Of a stretch of 6,754 nt of DNA, positions 5,957 through 6,754 are shown one piece after another. Both the position numbers and the translations under genes were made by a program. This DNA is from an uncultured Eubacteriales bacterium (GTDB lineage: Bacteria; Bacillota; Clostridia; Peptostreptococcales; Anaerovoracaceae). A model generated the notes under the pieces. The model saw only the letters and a list, made by a program, of their open reading frames with translations. It made no database searches and was not told the DNA's origin. The first letter of the stretch is position 1; each line of letters begins with the position of its first letter. The DNA is taken from contig CADBRY010000213.1 of NCBI GenBank assembly GCA_902797195.1, positions 1 to 6,754 of the forward strand, written 5' to 3'.

Positions 5957-5985
5957 ATTATATGAGCATTGTTATTCCTTTGCAA
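5957..5985 (-). promoter_or_regulatory. Putative sigma-A promoter for topA-hslVU
   Basis: On the minus strand a -35 TTGCAA (5980-5985) and a perfect -10 TATAAT (5957-5962) are separated by exactly 17 bases. The -35 lies in the last codons of dprA and the -10 in the dprA-topA gap. The predicted start near 5950 gives a leader of about 35 bases before the topA ATG. Seen: the two boxes and spacing. Inferred: that they are used. This would let topA, hslV and hslU be transcribed independently of dprA. Confidence 0.6.
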
Positions 5986-6754
5986 GAAAAAATTTTCCCG
6001 ACGCCGAACACAAAAATCCCTTTATTTCCAAAACCGACAATGCGGGTGTTATTCTCTGAGGAGTGTCTTTGAGCCTGATGCAAAGCTCATCCGGGGACAT
6101 TTCACCCCTCTCTTTTATCGTGCTGAGTATCATCTGTTCAAGAGGTGTAAGGTTGCTTATCATGGATTTATTTCCCACATTTTTTATACCGAGGATTTCG
6201 GCTATATCCGATATTCTCACAATGGGCACCGCACCCTCCTGAAGGAGTTTGTTGCTTCCAAGATTGTATTGGCTGTCTATGTTTCCCGGTACGGAAAAAA
6301 CGTCCCTGCCCTGTTCCGCCGCAAGCTCCGCAGTGATCAGGGACCCCGAATCATTTCTCGCCTGGACCACCACCGTGGCCTCGGAAATACCGCTTATTAT
6401 CCGGTTCCTTTGGGGAAAGCGAAAAGCCATGGGTTCCGTTCCAGGCGGATACTCGGATATCACCAGCCCCAACTTTTCTATTCTCTGTTTAAGAGGAAGG
6501 TTGTCCCTTGGATAGCACACATCCACCCCGCATCCAAGCACCGCGATGGTATTTCCTCCCGAGGACATAGCTCCCTCATGGGCGCAGGTATCGATCCCCG
6601 ACGCCATGCCGCTTACAACTGTAACTCCAAGTTCTCCAAGTCTTCGCCCTATGGATCGTGCGGTATTTCTCCCGTAGACGGTGGTGGTTCTGGATCCTAT
6701 GACCGAAATGCATCTTTCCTTCAATATGCTTGCATCACCTATGTAATACAGCTC
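5972..6754 (-). CDS. dprA: DNA-processing protein DprA (Smf), 3' part, cut by right edge
   Basis: The reading frame is open to the right edge, so the true start lies outside; the 260 visible codons cover about the last two thirds of a usual DprA of roughly 360 residues. DprA binds incoming single-stranded DNA in the cytoplasm and loads RecA during natural transformation. Numbering from the edge, the fragment begins with LYYIGD and runs into the Rossmann-like fold (SVIGSRTTTVYG, 17-28; VVSGMASGID, 46-55; GGNTIAVLGCGVDVCYP, 66-82). Family signatures follow: FPQRNRIISGIS (113-124), GSLITAELAAEQGRDVFSVPG (roughly 137-157) and NLGSNKLLQEGA (164-175). A linker leads to a C-terminal winged-helix-like domain (about 202-260). 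A TTG near 6724 could be read as a start, but it falls inside the conserved family sequence, so I reject it. The gene ends 56 bases before topA. Presence of dprA does not by itself prove competence, since it is near-universal in bacteria. Confidence 0.95.
   Translation of the reverse strand, partial: ELYYIGDASILKERCISVIGSRTTTVYGRNTARSIGRRLGELGVTVVSGMASGIDTCAHEGAMSSGGNTIAVLGCGVDVCYPRDNLPLKQRIEKLGLVISEYPPGTEPMAFRFPQRNRIISGISEATVVVQARNDSGSLITAELAAEQGRDVFSVPGNIDSQYNLGSNKLLQEGAVPIVRISDIAEILGIKNVGNKSMISNLTPLEQMILSTIKERGEMSPDELCIRLKDTPQRITPALSVLEIKGFLCSASGKFFLAKE

Noticed and set aside
6722..6724. TTG as a dprA start within the window
   Set aside because: Ten more codons upstream remain open and read LYYIGD-like DprA sequence; the gene simply continues past the edge.

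Overview
The window is a chromosomal housekeeping segment of a Bacillota (Firmicutes) bacterium, most likely a member of the Clostridia. The evidence is the presence of CodY, which is confined to low-GC Gram-positives, the strong AGGAGG-type Shine-Dalgarno sequences, and the gene order dprA-topA-hslV-hslU-codY, a variant of the Bacillus smf-topA-trmFO-xerC-clpQ-clpY-codY cluster. Here trmFO and the xerC-like recombinase gene are absent between topA and hslV. The assignment to Clostridia rather than Bacilli is an inference from this rearranged order and the general look of the proteins.

Every gene I can support lies on the minus strand, so transcription runs from the right edge to the left. 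In that order the window holds: dprA (3' part only, cut by the right edge), topA, hslV, hslU, codY, a YigZ/IMPACT-family gene, a tRNA-Thr(UGU) gene, and a promoter that fires off the left edge. Gaps between the protein genes are short (56, 26, 11, 138 and 13 bases) and I see no convincing intrinsic terminator between them, so a long read-through transcript is plausible. It would be supplemented by internal promoters in front of topA (TTGCAA-17-TATAAT, starting in the last codons of dprA) and in front of codY. The tRNA gene has its own promoter with a perfect TTGACA.

The products are a DNA-uptake/recombination mediator (DprA), the DNA relaxing enzyme topoisomerase I, both subunits of the HslVU ATP-dependent protease, the global nutrient repressor CodY, and a YigZ-family protein. 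They do not form one pathway; the conserved clustering is probably historical, but HslV and HslU are obligate partners and are tightly coupled.

The most interesting part is the 138-base hslU-codY gap (1712-1849). It holds a 13/15 match to the CodY box, a sigma-A-type promoter, and an exact 11-bp direct repeat, one copy over the -35 and one just downstream of the predicted transcription start. This suggests that codY is autoregulated and also controlled by a second, unidentified factor. HslV also deserves a look: its predicted catalytic threonine is residue 7, not residue 2, so an N-terminal propeptide has to be removed. I found no mobile element, CRISPR array, or clearly novel multi-gene system here.
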